From NCBI GenBank assembly GCA_026168805.1, contig JAPFDS010000033.1, positions 1 through 64,000 on the forward strand: a stretch of 64,000 bases of DNA, in the 5' to 3' direction. The stretch comes from Caryophanales bacterium (GTDB lineage: Bacteria > Bacillota > Bacilli > Bacillales > Amphibacillaceae). Made by a program: the position numbers and the translations under genes. Under the pieces are notes generated by a model that was not told the DNA's origin, did no database searches, and saw only the letters and a program-made list of their open reading frames with translations. This document shows positions 32,856 to 41,142 of this stretch, in pieces (position 1 is the first letter of the stretch; every line of letters begins with the position of its first letter).

Positions 32856-33296
32856 TTACTCTTCTTCATAGGCAGTAATTTTTTCAACTCTGCGGTTATG
32901 CCTGCCGCCTTCAAATGACGTTTCAAGCCATGTCTTCACGATTTCTCGTGCGAGCCCCGCTCCAATGACGCGTTCTCCCAAAGCAATGACATTTGAATCA
33001 TTGTGGAGGCGGGTCATTTTTGCACTATATACATCATGAACAAGTGCACAACGAATTCCTTTTACTTTATTGGCAGCGATTGACATACCAATACCTGTTC
33101 CACAAATAAAAATTCCGCGATCAAATTCTCCTGCTGCAATGCGTTTAGCTGCTGCAAGTGAGTAATCTGGGTAGTCGACGGATGATGTCCCATCCACTCC
33201 AGCATCTTCATACGAAATTTCCATTTCATCTAGCAAATCTTTTACTTCGTTGCGGATCGTCATACCCGCATGGTCTGCAGTAATAATTACCTTCAT
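32856..33296 (-). CDS. rpiB: ribose-5-phosphate isomerase B (RpiB/LacAB family)
   Basis: A 146-residue sugar-phosphate isomerase. ADHAGM near the N-terminus, DYPDYS, and the active-site loop ICGTGIGMSIAANK are present, then H..YSAKM and the C-terminal RHNRRV. It corresponds to B. subtilis ywlF by position. Catalyses ribose-5-P to ribulose-5-P or the allose-6-P analogue. Confidence 0.93.
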   Translation of the reverse strand: MKVIITADHAGMTIRNEVKDLLDEMEISYEDAGVDGTSSVDYPDYSLAAAKRIAAGEFDRGIFICGTGIGMSIAANKVKGIRCALVHDVYSAKMTRLHNDSNVIALGERVIGAGLAREIVKTWLETSFEGGRHNRRVEKITAYEEE

Positions 33297-33383
33297 TGTT
33301 TCATCGCTCCTTGTTCAGTCATTTCACATCTGTCGCTACTTTCATTATACACATAATGTGCTCCATTTACCGAACAAAATGCT

Positions 33384-33424
33384 GAAAGGTATGACATTTT
33401 TGTGTGAAAAACGTCATACCTTTC
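33384..33424. terminator. terminator after the chemoreceptor gene
   Basis: Perfect 12-base arms GAAAGGTATGAC (33384-33395) and GTCATACCTTTC (33413-33424), with A/T-rich inner flanks extending the stem. It lies between the chemoreceptor gene and rpiB. Confidence 0.75.
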
Positions 33425-33445
33425 GCCATACGTATGTTGTGATCA

Positions 33446-34738
33446 TTATGTTGTTTTAAATTGGTCAATTTGTTGTTTTAAAGAATTTGTTTGCTTTTCG
33501 AGTTCATGAGCCAGTTGATCTACTTGCTCAATGGTGTTTGATTGCTCCATCACGGAAGCATTCACTTCTTCTGTTGCAGCAGATGTTTCTTCTGCAATGG
33601 CCGCTACTTCTTGGGATTGCTGCACAGTTAATTGGATGGATTCAAGTTGACGATTGACGACATCCGAAATGGTCTCAATTTCTGTCGCTACTTCTGTAAC
33701 AGAACCTGACATTTCTTCAATGGCTTCATTTGTTTCGACTCCACTACTTGCTTCTTCATTCGCATACATAACATTATCATTAATTTTACTCACAACGTTG
33801 TTTACATCCGTTTGAATCGCTGTAATTAAACCGGATATTCTAGAAACAGCTTGGGCGCTTTGATCGGCTAATTTACGAATTTCATCAGCGACAACGGCAA
33901 ATCCTTGACCATGTTCCCCAGCACGGGCTGCTTCAATGGATGCATTTAGTGCGAGTAAATTTGTTTGCTCGGCAATATCTCCAACCATAGAAATAATCGA
34001 TTCCACTTGTAAGGCATTTTCTTTGAGATGTTCTACGTCTTCTAGAGAAGCTTGTTGGTCTTTTGCTAATGTTTGAATACCCTCTACTAAGCGATTCACA
34101 ACTTGTTTACTATGATGTAAAACTTCAATCATCGCTGTTGATTTCTCTTGTGATTGAGTCGCTCTACCTTGCACTTCTTGTGCGAGTGACGTTGCTTCTT
34201 CAATCGCTTCAGCTGTATGTTGAATCGCATCAGCCGAACTCTCTGCACCTTTAGAAATATCATCCGCGGAAGAACGAATAAGAGAGGAGTGTTCAGCTGA
34301 TGTTTCCGATGCTGCACGCATTTCTATCACTGTATTATTGGCGGATTCAAAGTGTAAATCAATATTATGAACCATCGATTTTAAGTTTTCTAACATTGTG
34401 TTGACAGCAACACTTAACGCTCGTATTTCGTCATCAGATTTTGGTATTTCTACCTCGTGATTGAGATCCCCTTCTGCAGCTTTAGAAGCTACTTGTTCTA
34501 AGTTCTCCAGCGGTTTCGTTATGACGCGCGCAGCAATGAATGCTAAAATCCCCGACCAAATAATACCGAGACTTAATGTTATAATCGTAAACCAAAACTG
34601 CGAAATTCCCCAATATTGTTGAACAACATCATAGATAACATACAAAAAGAGTGCACTCGTTGAATATGTAATAATGGCTAATATGGTGACAAGTAAAACT
34701 AATTTCCATCGCAAGCTAAAACGATATGTACTTTTCAT
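33446..34738 (-). CDS. methyl-accepting chemotaxis protein without external sensor domain
   Basis: A 430-residue chemoreceptor. Two membrane helices (about 11-36 and 48-70) are joined by only about 11 external residues, so there is no periplasmic-type ligand domain. A HAMP region (72-125) leads to the signalling coiled coil with the tip [20 protein letters not shown] (about 265-285), then ADEIRKLA. It should bind CheA/CheW. Any stimulus must be sensed in the membrane, by HAMP, or via a partner. It lies 10 bases after ywlE and is not at this position in B. subtilis. Confidence 0.92.
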   Translation of the reverse strand: MKSTYRFSLRWKLVLLVTILAIITYSTSALFLYVIYDVVQQYWGISQFWFTIITLSLGIIWSGILAFIAARVITKPLENLEQVASKAAEGDLNHEVEIPKSDDEIRALSVAVNTMLENLKSMVHNIDLHFESANNTVIEMRAASETSAEHSSLIRSSADDISKGAESSADAIQHTAEAIEEATSLAQEVQGRATQSQEKSTAMIEVLHHSKQVVNRLVEGIQTLAKDQQASLEDVEHLKENALQVESIISMVGDIAEQTNLLALNASIEAARAGEHGQGFAVVADEIRKLADQSAQAVSRISGLITAIQTDVNNVVSKINDNVMYANEEASSGVETNEAIEEMSGSVTEVATEIETISDVVNRQLESIQLTVQQSQEVAAIAEETSAATEEVNASVMEQSNTIEQVDQLAHELEKQTNSLKQQIDQFKTT

Positions 34739-34748
34739 ACTGTGTCCC

Positions 34749-35357
34749 TCAATTCTTTTCTATTTTCTGAATGGCTAAATCAATGTACGTATTCAATTCA
34801 TCTAATGTTTTTTCATACACCTCTAACGAACCACCAAATGGATCTGATATATTATAATCAACCATTTGACCTTCAAGCGTTCGAATGGTCTCCATGTCAT
34901 TTTTGCACGCTTCAATGATCCGTTCTTCTAATTCTTGTTGGTCATCAGTGAGTTGATGTTTTTGAATCATTTCCGTTTGTATACGTTCAACATTCGCATA
35001 AGCTTCTTGAAGTTGCTTCCATACCTTATTATCGGCACTAAGTGCGAATTCCTTAAGTGTATAATATTTTTCTTGAAATTGTGGATAGTGCAAAATAAGT
35101 GATTGTACATGATTGGTGGTCATCGCTAAAATGAGATCTGCCCAATGTAGTAATTTTTCAGTTACTTGGGTTGACGTATGATGCAGTTGAATATCATACT
35201 CGTAAAGCGCACGAACAGCGTGGCGATTTGGTGCAGAATTTTCGTTGGCAAAAATGCCTGCAGATTTAATATGTAAATGTGGTTTTTTATTTTTCAGTAA
35301 CGCGGCAGCCATTGGACTTCTACATGTATTTCCCGTACAAATAAATAGGATGTTCAT
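34749..35357 (-). CDS. ywlE: protein-arginine-phosphatase YwlE, with helical insertion
   Basis: A 202-residue member of the low-molecular-weight phosphatase family. The loop CTGNTCRS gives Cys7, Arg13 and the Thr11 that distinguishes arginine phosphatases (counteracting McsB) from tyrosine phosphatases; the general acid is in SDPFGG (Asp172). B. subtilis YwlE is about 150 residues. The extra length is a charged, helix-prone insertion at about 109-165, between FALSAD and [10 protein letters not shown]. Position between mntP and rpiB matches ywlE. Confidence 0.9.
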   Translation of the reverse strand: MNILFICTGNTCRSPMAAALLKNKKPHLHIKSAGIFANENSAPNRHAVRALYEYDIQLHHTSTQVTEKLLHWADLILAMTTNHVQSLILHYPQFQEKYYTLKEFALSADNKVWKQLQEAYANVERIQTEMIQKHQLTDDQQELEERIIEACKNDMETIRTLEGQMVDYNISDPFGGSLEVYEKTLDELNTYIDLAIQKIEKN

Positions 35358-35429
35358 CGTTTACCTCCGTATATTTTCATTCCTTTTAATATAGCACAGA
35401 AAGAACCTTGTTAGTAACGAATGTGACTA

Positions 35430-35552
35430 CGTGAATGAATCTCATAATACGTATTTTACGCTATTTCACTTCAATATGTAATTTCGCTCGACCTTTCTTA
35501 ACTACATATTGTATTGAAATAGCTGATTTTGGTAATTATGATATTCATTCAC
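35430..35552. repeat. AATGAATTTCAT palindromic repeat, long copy 3
   Basis: Ends CGTGAATGAAT and ATTCATTCACG are perfect inverted repeats; inner arms CACTTCAATATGTAATTTCG and TAACTACATATTGTATTGAA. Its right end overlaps the stop codon of mntP (35549-35551). Confidence 0.85.
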
Positions 35553-36103
35553 GTAAATATAATATACAAACCAAATGAACATAAAATACTTCCACCCAAA
35601 ATTTCGCTATATACCCCTAAAAACCGATTCACCTTTTTTCCGATCAGCATGCCAAACCATGCAAGGGACATACTTAATATGCCGATAAATAATAAAATCC
35701 AGATTAAATTCAATCCAACAATCCCAAGACTAATTCCAACGGTAAAACTATCTAGACTAACGGTTAATGCAAGTATAAACAAGCCGATTCCCATGGATGG
35801 AGTGGATGAAATATCCTCTAGTCGCATCGCCGAGAAAACCATATGAGCGCCTAATCCTACAAGCAATAGTCCACCGACGACATCAGCAACGAAGTGAAAT
35901 TCACTTGAAAGAATATGACCAAATATGACCCCACTAAATGGCATAATGATATGAAAAATCCCGAAAACAATTCCAATCCAAACCATTTTTCTAAAAGGAA
36001 CGGCGTTCATCCCTAGCCCCAAACTCACTGAAAAGACATCCATTCCAAGGGCTAGTCCCATAAATAGAAATGGAACAACGCCTGCGAGTTGTGAAACATC
36101 CAT
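35549..36103 (-). CDS. mntP: manganese efflux pump MntP
   Basis: A 184-residue, six-helix membrane exporter of Mn2+. The N-terminal motif GLALGMDVFSVSLGLGM and its repeat LTVSLDSFTVGISLGI carry the conserved acidic residues. It matches B. subtilis ywlD by position. The ribosome site AGGAGG is within the 3' arm of a strong hairpin followed by six T, seven bases before the ATG, so expression may be limited by the ywlC terminator. The stop codon lies in the end of a repeat element. Confidence 0.92.
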   Translation of the reverse strand: MDVSQLAGVVPFLFMGLALGMDVFSVSLGLGMNAVPFRKMVWIGIVFGIFHIIMPFSGVIFGHILSSEFHFVADVVGGLLLVGLGAHMVFSAMRLEDISSTPSMGIGLFILALTVSLDSFTVGISLGIVGLNLIWILLFIGILSMSLAWFGMLIGKKVNRFLGVYSEILGGSILCSFGLYIIFT

Positions 36104-36154
36104 TAAAAAACCTCCTCGGACATGCTAGTCAAATATATGCATGCCAAGAAGGTT
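36104..36154 (-). promoter_or_regulatory. terminator hairpin containing the mntP Shine-Dalgarno
   Basis: On the minus strand AACCTTCTTGGCATGC (36139-36154) pairs with GCATGTCCGAGGAGGTT (36109-36125), 16 bp with wobbles and one bulge. Six T and the mntP ATG follow. It starts 17 bases after the ywlC stop. It reads as the ywlC terminator with the mntP ribosome site built into it. Confidence 0.75.
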
Positions 36155-36170
36155 GTATGACGAATCACGA

Positions 36171-37193
36171 TTACTTGATGATCTTTGTAGCTGCTTTTTC
36201 TAACCGGTTCATAATCGCTACTCCAATATTTTCTTTTGGAAATGTTTCACAAACAATCACATCGATATCATGGCTTGAAAAACGTCGCAAACAACTATAT
36301 AAATTCGTTGCCACTTCTACGAGATTTGTGCCAAGAGGTATGAATTGATCCGCTTGTATGTGCTCCTTCAGCTGAGCCCGAGCTAAGACACCCACACGCA
36401 AATGTTCGTTTTGATAGGCGTGGATAACTTGCTGTAGCCGCTCGGCATTCCCATGTACGAGTGTCAGAGGAACGTCTGGAGCATAGTGTGTATATTTCAT
36501 TCCAGGTGCTTGAGGCTTTTCTGAAGTATGTGTACTTGGCTGATGTTCGATGACATCACCAACGACTGTATATATTTGTTCTTTCGTAATCCCACCTGGA
36601 CGTAAAATGATCGGCACATCTGACGTACAGTCAATGATGGTTGACTCCATGCCTACTCCGGTTTTTCCCCCATCGACAATCCCGGCGATTTTTCCAAATA
36701 AATCTTCTTTCACATGCGCCGCCGTTGTTGGACTTGGTTTTCCAGACGTATTTGCACTCGGTGCCGCAATTGGAAACGAACATGTTTGCAAAATAGCTTG
36801 AGCGACTGGGTGCGAAGGAATTCGAACTCCAACTGTTGAGAGCCCTGCTGTTACATTTTCTGCACATGTACCATTGCTCGGTAAAATATACGTAATCGGT
36901 CCAGGTGAAAACGAGTCTATGAGCTGATCTACATATGGTGGATAAGCATCCACAAGTTTTGCTAAATCTTCTTTTGTAGCCACATGGGCAATCAGTGGAT
37001 TATCTTGTGGACGACCTTTTGCTTTGAAAATTTTATCCACAGCTTGCTCGTTTGTCGCATCTGCCCCTAGTCCATAGACCGTTTCTGTTGGAAAAGCGAC
37101 GACATTACCTGCTTGAAGTGTCGCTGCGATCTCTTGTAGTTTTGTTGTTTGTTCATGAGAGTCAATTAGTGCCCATTCCTTTGTATCCATCAT
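36171..37193 (-). CDS. ywlC: L-threonylcarbamoyladenylate synthase (Sua5/YwlC)
   Basis: A 340-residue enzyme making the threonylcarbamoyl-AMP intermediate of tRNA t6A37. The YrdC domain (about 15-210) holds AFPTETVYGLGADA, FKAKGRPQDNPLI and SANTSGKPSPT; a C-terminal Sua5 domain follows the linker KPQAPGMKYTHYAP. Long (Sua5-type) form as in B. subtilis. A DnaA-box cluster lies about 450 bases upstream. Confidence 0.94.
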   Translation of the reverse strand: MMDTKEWALIDSHEQTTKLQEIAATLQAGNVVAFPTETVYGLGADATNEQAVDKIFKAKGRPQDNPLIAHVATKEDLAKLVDAYPPYVDQLIDSFSPGPITYILPSNGTCAENVTAGLSTVGVRIPSHPVAQAILQTCSFPIAAPSANTSGKPSPTTAAHVKEDLFGKIAGIVDGGKTGVGMESTIIDCTSDVPIILRPGGITKEQIYTVVGDVIEHQPSTHTSEKPQAPGMKYTHYAPDVPLTLVHGNAERLQQVIHAYQNEHLRVGVLARAQLKEHIQADQFIPLGTNLVEVATNLYSCLRRFSSHDIDVIVCETFPKENIGVAIMNRLEKAATKIIK

Positions 37194-37228
37194 TCACTTG
37201 TACCTCTTTTCTACCATCTCGTATAAAA

Positions 37229-37507
37229 TCATTCATCTTTTTTGATAATTGCTTTTAAACGTTCATATTCCGCTTCGTCAATTTCTCCTCTGACAAGTCG
37301 CTCTTGTAAAATGTGTAAGGGAGTTTGTTTTTGTTCCGTCGGTTGTGGAATTTCTTTTTTACTACTCTTTATAATTTTCACGATTAAATAAACGACAATT
37401 CCTAATAAAAGAATCCAAAAGAGGATCATCCAAATGGTTCCATAGCCATTTCCATATGTGTGCATCCAGTGCATTTCAGTGTCACCGTGATGTGGTCCAT
37501 GCATCAT
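37229..37507 (-). CDS. small membrane protein with SHOCT domain
   Basis: About 92 residues from the ATG at 37505-37507 with AGGAGG seven bases upstream; a longer reading lacks a ribosome site. His-rich N-terminus (MMHGPHHGDTEMHWMH), one membrane helix (about 24-45), basic linker, then the C-terminal SHOCT motif ILQERLVRGEIDEAEYERLK. SHOCT domains are oligomerisation modules of unknown biochemical role. The His/Met-rich external end could bind metal. It lies 35 bases before ywlC. Confidence 0.75.
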   Translation of the reverse strand: MMHGPHHGDTEMHWMHTYGNGYGTIWMILFWILLLGIVVYLIVKIIKSSKKEIPQPTEQKQTPLHILQERLVRGEIDEAEYERLKAIIKKDE

Positions 37508-37630
37508 ATTGTTTCCTCCTTTACGTGTTGTCACTTATGTACTATAAAATACATTCCATTAAGTAACCATACTAAAGGGCAGCATGCATGACAAGAAATT
37601 TTGATTTATTTGATACATGTTGCGATAAAA

Positions 37631-37675
37631 CAATGCACACCTTGTGGATAATATATATCCACAAGGTGTGCATTG
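37631..37675. terminator. perfect 20-bp hairpin, possible bidirectional terminator
   Basis: CAATGCACACCTTGTGGATA (37631-37650) and its exact complement (37656-37675) flank a five-base loop; T runs follow on both strands. The arms contain DnaA-box sequences. It lies between the SHOCT gene and the gene at 37777. Confidence 0.75.
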
Positions 37676-37886
37676 TTTTTGTGCGTAAATATAGATGGTT
37701 TATCGCTTCAATTTTATTTACTCACACGTTTTCAACAAGTTATGCACAATCTGTTGTTGATAATGTGTATAACTACTTATGAAATAGCATATACCCACCA
37801 ATTACCTTGTTGAAGCTTACCTTTATCCACAGGCTTCGGAGCTGTTTGTGGGTAGAACTCCAAGGTTTCCAGTAATTCATCCACAA
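37643..37886. promoter_or_regulatory. DnaA-box cluster
   Basis: Perfect TTATNCACA matches at 37643-37651 (-), 37740-37748 (+), 37764-37772 (-) and 37823-37831 (+). Single-mismatch boxes lie at 37655-37663, 37680-37688 and 37878-37886. About 0.01 perfect matches would be expected by chance in 245 bases at equal base composition. The region near ywlC in B. subtilis is, from memory, one of the known DnaA-binding clusters outside oriC. Confidence 0.75.
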
Positions 37887-38178
37887 CCTGTTGATGACTG
37901 TGTACATAAATATTCTTAATATTGCGTTCTTGTGCACGATGGACAATCGATTCAATGATGAGAGGAAGTGCTATGATTTCTTCTTGAGTCATGTATAATT
38001 GCCTCAACCAATATGTTTCTTGATCAAGAGGTTCGATGACGAAACAGCCTTTAATCGCGTCATCTATTTCTACAACAAATCCTTTTTCCAGTAACTGTTC
38101 AGCATTAATGGCTTCGTTTTTCATTAAAAAATGTTCTACTTTTTTTGGATCAGCTACGCTCGCTTGCACCATTTTCAT
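37777..38178 (-). CDS. GNAT-like conserved protein
   Basis: A 133-residue protein with a weak acetyltransferase-like pattern: GCFVIEPLDQETYWLRQLYM in the middle, a helix, and a C-terminal beta strand and helix (NIYVHSHQQVVDELLETLEFY). The clear acetyl-CoA loop (Q/RxxGxG/A) is not visible, so activity is uncertain. It occupies the ywlA/ywlB region between spoIIR and ywlC. Its 3' end overlaps part of the DnaA-box cluster. Confidence 0.6.
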   Translation of the reverse strand: MKMVQASVADPKKVEHFLMKNEAINAEQLLEKGFVVEIDDAIKGCFVIEPLDQETYWLRQLYMTQEEIIALPLIIESIVHRAQERNIKNIYVHSHQQVVDELLETLEFYPQTAPKPVDKGKLQQGNWWVYAIS

Positions 38179-38233
38179 CGGTTATCACTCTACTTTCTTC
38201 TTTTACTAGTAGTCTATGTGCCCAATCGTAAAA

Positions 38234-38839
38234 CTATGTCAATCCTAGCCATTCAAATAGAAAGAATTTGATCTCTACTTCCTCTTCTACAGGTGGGTTT
38301 TCTGCTTCTTCATTGTCTGCAAGAGTCATCGAGTTGGAAAAATCAAGGAAGCATAACGGTGGAAACAACACGCACCACCAATTGGATCCATCTCCTTCGC
38401 CTATCGTAATCAGTACCGCTTCATAGTCTCCTTCTGGATATACGAAGTCGCCATATAGTTTATGTGGAAAAGAAACTTCTTCATTGTAATCTACATCTGC
38501 ATGTTGCTGTTTACCTTCGTGATCTAAAATGTTTTGCGCAATGGCCTGAATTTCAGGTACGCCGTTAGCAATCTTCTCTCTCGCTTCGTCTATATCAGTT
38601 ATTTGTTCGACCCATTCGGTAATATGTTCACTCACTTCATCACGAATCATTTCTTTAATGGCTTGATCGTCATCATCGTCACTGTGTGCTAAAATACGCA
38701 ACCGAATCGCTTCATCTGGAATCACTTCAAACGTTTCTATATGTTCTTCCATTTGCTTTTGTTTTCCGTGTACGTGTAAACCTTGTAAACTAAATAAGAG
38801 AATACATAAGATAAGAGTCCGTATGGTCCATTTCTTCAT
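38234..38839 (-). CDS. spoIIR: stage II sporulation protein R
   Basis: A 201-residue secreted signalling protein made in the forespore. It triggers SpoIIGA to process pro-SigE in the mother cell. Signal peptide at 1-25, then the family core DEAIRLRILAHSDDDDDQAIK (split after Gln) and the Trp/Cys-rich segment SNWWCVLFPPLCFLD. The ribosome site (AAGGCGTG) is weak. A palindromic repeat lies directly upstream (38862-38984), so the SigF promoter must be inside or beyond it. Confidence 0.93.
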   Translation of the reverse strand: MKKWTIRTLILCILLFSLQGLHVHGKQKQMEEHIETFEVIPDEAIRLRILAHSDDDDDQAIKEMIRDEVSEHITEWVEQITDIDEAREKIANGVPEIQAIAQNILDHEGKQQHADVDYNEEVSFPHKLYGDFVYPEGDYEAVLITIGEGDGSNWWCVLFPPLCFLDFSNSMTLADNEEAENPPVEEEVEIKFFLFEWLGLT

Positions 38840-38861
38840 TTTTCATCACGCCTTTTTGTTT

Positions 38862-38984
38862 GTTTAATGAATTTCATAATACGTATTTTATGCTGTCTCA
38901 CTTCAACATGTAGTTCCGTTAAAACGCTCGTAACTACACGTTGTATTGATATAGCTGATTTTGGTAATTATGAAATTCATTCGG
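38862..38984. repeat. AATGAATTTCAT palindromic repeat, long copy 4
   Basis: AATGAATTTCATAATACG at the left and TAATTATGAAATTCATTC at the right, with inner arms CACTTCAACATGTAGTTCCG and TAACTACACGTTGTATTGA. It lies 23 bases upstream of the spoIIR start. Confidence 0.85.
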
Positions 38985-39064
38985 TTGTATTCAGCAGTAT
39001 GGACGGACCTGTTTATTTTTAAACGGACAATTTTAAAAGATTGATAGATTTACTGTTCTATACA

Positions 39065-39110
39065 GAAAAAACGTGCGGAAATCAGAGTTGGCTGATTTCC
39101 GCACATTTTT
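39065..39110 (-). terminator. terminator of the YugN-like gene
   Basis: Perfect 13-base arms GTGCGGAAATCAG (39073-39085) and CTGATTTCCGCAC (39092-39104), with T runs on both strands. It abuts the stop codon of the gene at 39111. Confidence 0.9.
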
Positions 39111-39536
39111 TTAAGCGATCGCAAATGGGGTCATATCTTCAATGATGGGATCAATGGAGTTTCGAGCGATTTCGCGCCATTGGTCATGGTCATTGATTTT
39201 CCCATCCGGATCAAGAGGTTTTTGGAACTGAGCGAAGCCAGCTACCGTCATTAAACCTTCTGAATCATTTTCAAGCCCAAGATGGACAACGTGTTTGATC
39301 ACATAAGGAGTTCCAAATTTAAGGTGAGCATCTCGTTTATCAAGCATTCCTTTCACAACTCTAAAAGGCAATCGCACGTAAATCGTCTCCCCTTCAGAGC
39401 TCCAGAGTACACAATCAAATTTGCCCCGGTCGTACTCCCAGTTCCCACATAATACATACCCATGCTTCTTAATAATCTTACACATGGAGTCATACCTAAT
39501 AATTTGTCCTTCAATGTCTGAATTAAGTTTCAGCAT
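39111..39536 (-). CDS. YugN-like family protein
   Basis: A 141-residue cytoplasmic protein matching the YugN-like family pattern: CGNWEYDRGKFDCVL, then YVRLPFRVVKGMLDKRDAHL, FGTPYVIKH and HLGLE. No catalytic residues are apparent and the function is unknown. It is a single gene with its own terminator. The assignment is from sequence memory, not a search. Confidence 0.75.
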   Translation of the reverse strand: MLKLNSDIEGQIIRYDSMCKIIKKHGYVLCGNWEYDRGKFDCVLWSSEGETIYVRLPFRVVKGMLDKRDAHLKFGTPYVIKHVVHLGLENDSEGLMTVAGFAQFQKPLDPDGKINDHDQWREIARNSIDPIIEDMTPFAIA

Positions 39537-39631
39537 AGATGACCACTCCTTGTTTTGTTTGTACTAGTATGGAACGAGGAATGGTAAAATATGCATAACT
39601 GGAATTTTATTTCTTTTTGAGTTAATGAGTT

Positions 39632-41035
39632 TCATTCGATTGTAAAGTTATCATGTAGTAACGCCCAATTTTGCGGAAATGGATAACCTAATGCCCAATA
39701 ACTCACTCCACGTAACCCATATTCTTTGATGAGTTCAAATTTAGCTTGGGCGCTTCGTGCGTCTTCAAACCATACTTCATGATTGCCCCCTTGTTCATCT
39801 GTGTAATGAAAGAAAGGTGATTGAGTCGCTCTATCATACTGGATGATGGCACCATGTGTGACGGCACGCCTAATTGCCTCTTGCTGACTAAATGTATCCG
39901 CTTCTTGTCCCTCCACATGAGGAATGAGCCAGTCACGGGCATATATTTGAAATCCAAGCATAATTTTTTCCGCCGGCATGACAGATAATGCATATTCCAC
40001 GACGCGTCTCATTTCGTTAATGGGAGAAATGGCTTGTGGTGGGCCAAAACGATAGCCCCACTCATAGGTCATCAAAATAACGAAATCAACGATTCTTCCA
40101 TGAGCTTCATAATCGTGAGCTTCATACAGTGTTCCTGTTTGGGTTGCACTTACTTTTGGGGCAACAGCTGTAGATACGAAGTACCCTTTCGGATGGAGTC
40201 GATCAACGGCAAGTTGAAGTAGGGTATTGTAGTTTTCACGGTCTTCAGGGAGGACATTTTCAAAATCGATGTTCAACCCTTTATATCCTTTCTCATCCAT
40301 TACATCGAGTACATTCGTGATGACTTTTTCCCGTAATTCAGGACTCGCTAAGACGACATGCGCCAAATTCGACCCTGTCGATGTAGAAGTGAAATTCGTA
40401 ATCGACATCATTGGTACAACATCTTGAGCGATAGCTGCCGCAATTATGTCTTCATCCTGTATTGAAACGAGTGAACCATCTTCCGTAATTTCATAGGCAA
40501 AAGGACTTGCGTAAGTAAGCAAACTCCCAACTTCTTGAATCGATTCCACCGCTTCGCCAGGCGGTTGGTACGTATACGCGTTCACTTCAATCAGCGGTTT
40601 ATCTCTCGGAATCATCAGTTGGGTACCTGGAACAATAACATCTGGATTTTGAATGTTATTTTCATGTACAATCTGTTGAATAGGAACCCCGTGTCGATTG
40701 GCAATTTGTGCGATTGTTTCCCCAGGCTGAACAATATGGATCTGCGGAGGAATGATTAACGTCTCTCCTATGTGGATTTGATTCGGATCATGTAACATAT
40801 TTGCTTGAATGATGACGTCCATAGGGACACCATACTGTTCAGAAATAGACCAAAGTGTGTCCCCTTGCTGTATGATATGCGTTGTTCCGGGAACAGGAAT
40901 GACAAGCGATTGACCAGGCACTAACCGATTCGGAAATTCCAACGCATTTACTTCAATAATCATTTGAGGATCCGTACTAAATCGACGAGCAATGTGCCAC
41001 AGGGTTTCACCCCTTTGAATAACATGTATAATCAA
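39632..41035 (-). CDS. LysM/GH18 spore peptidoglycan hydrolase (SleL/YaaH-like)
   Basis: About 467 residues, probably starting at the TTG 41033-41035 (IIHVIQRGETLWHIA follows; GGTGGTG upstream); this start is uncertain by a few codons. Three LysM repeats (about 1-46, 52-96 and 98-142) precede a GH18 domain (about 150-467) with the catalytic GLNIDFENV (Glu259) and the SYWALGYPFPQNW end. There is no signal peptide, as in SleL/YaaH, spore N-acetylglucosaminidases acting on cortex fragments during germination. Divergent from sfsA. Confidence 0.88.
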   Translation of the reverse strand: MIIHVIQRGETLWHIARRFSTDPQMIIEVNALEFPNRLVPGQSLVIPVPGTTHIIQQGDTLWSISEQYGVPMDVIIQANMLHDPNQIHIGETLIIPPQIHIVQPGETIAQIANRHGVPIQQIVHENNIQNPDVIVPGTQLMIPRDKPLIEVNAYTYQPPGEAVESIQEVGSLLTYASPFAYEITEDGSLVSIQDEDIIAAAIAQDVVPMMSITNFTSTSTGSNLAHVVLASPELREKVITNVLDVMDEKGYKGLNIDFENVLPEDRENYNTLLQLAVDRLHPKGYFVSTAVAPKVSATQTGTLYEAHDYEAHGRIVDFVILMTYEWGYRFGPPQAISPINEMRRVVEYALSVMPAEKIMLGFQIYARDWLIPHVEGQEADTFSQQEAIRRAVTHGAIIQYDRATQSPFFHYTDEQGGNHEVWFEDARSAQAKFELIKEYGLRGVSYWALGYPFPQNWALLHDNFTIE

Positions 41036-41142
41036 TATAAACACCACCAAATAAATGTTATGGTAATGTATGCAAATGTAAAAAAAATAGTTCCTTTACC
41101 TATTTGTGAATCATTTACTAGTAGAAGATGGATGTGATCAAT

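Noticed and set aside
37631..37886. A chromosomal replication origin
   Set aside because: DnaA boxes are clustered, but there is no dnaA, dnaN, AT-rich unwinding tract or DnaA-trio array nearby; it is better read as a titration cluster.
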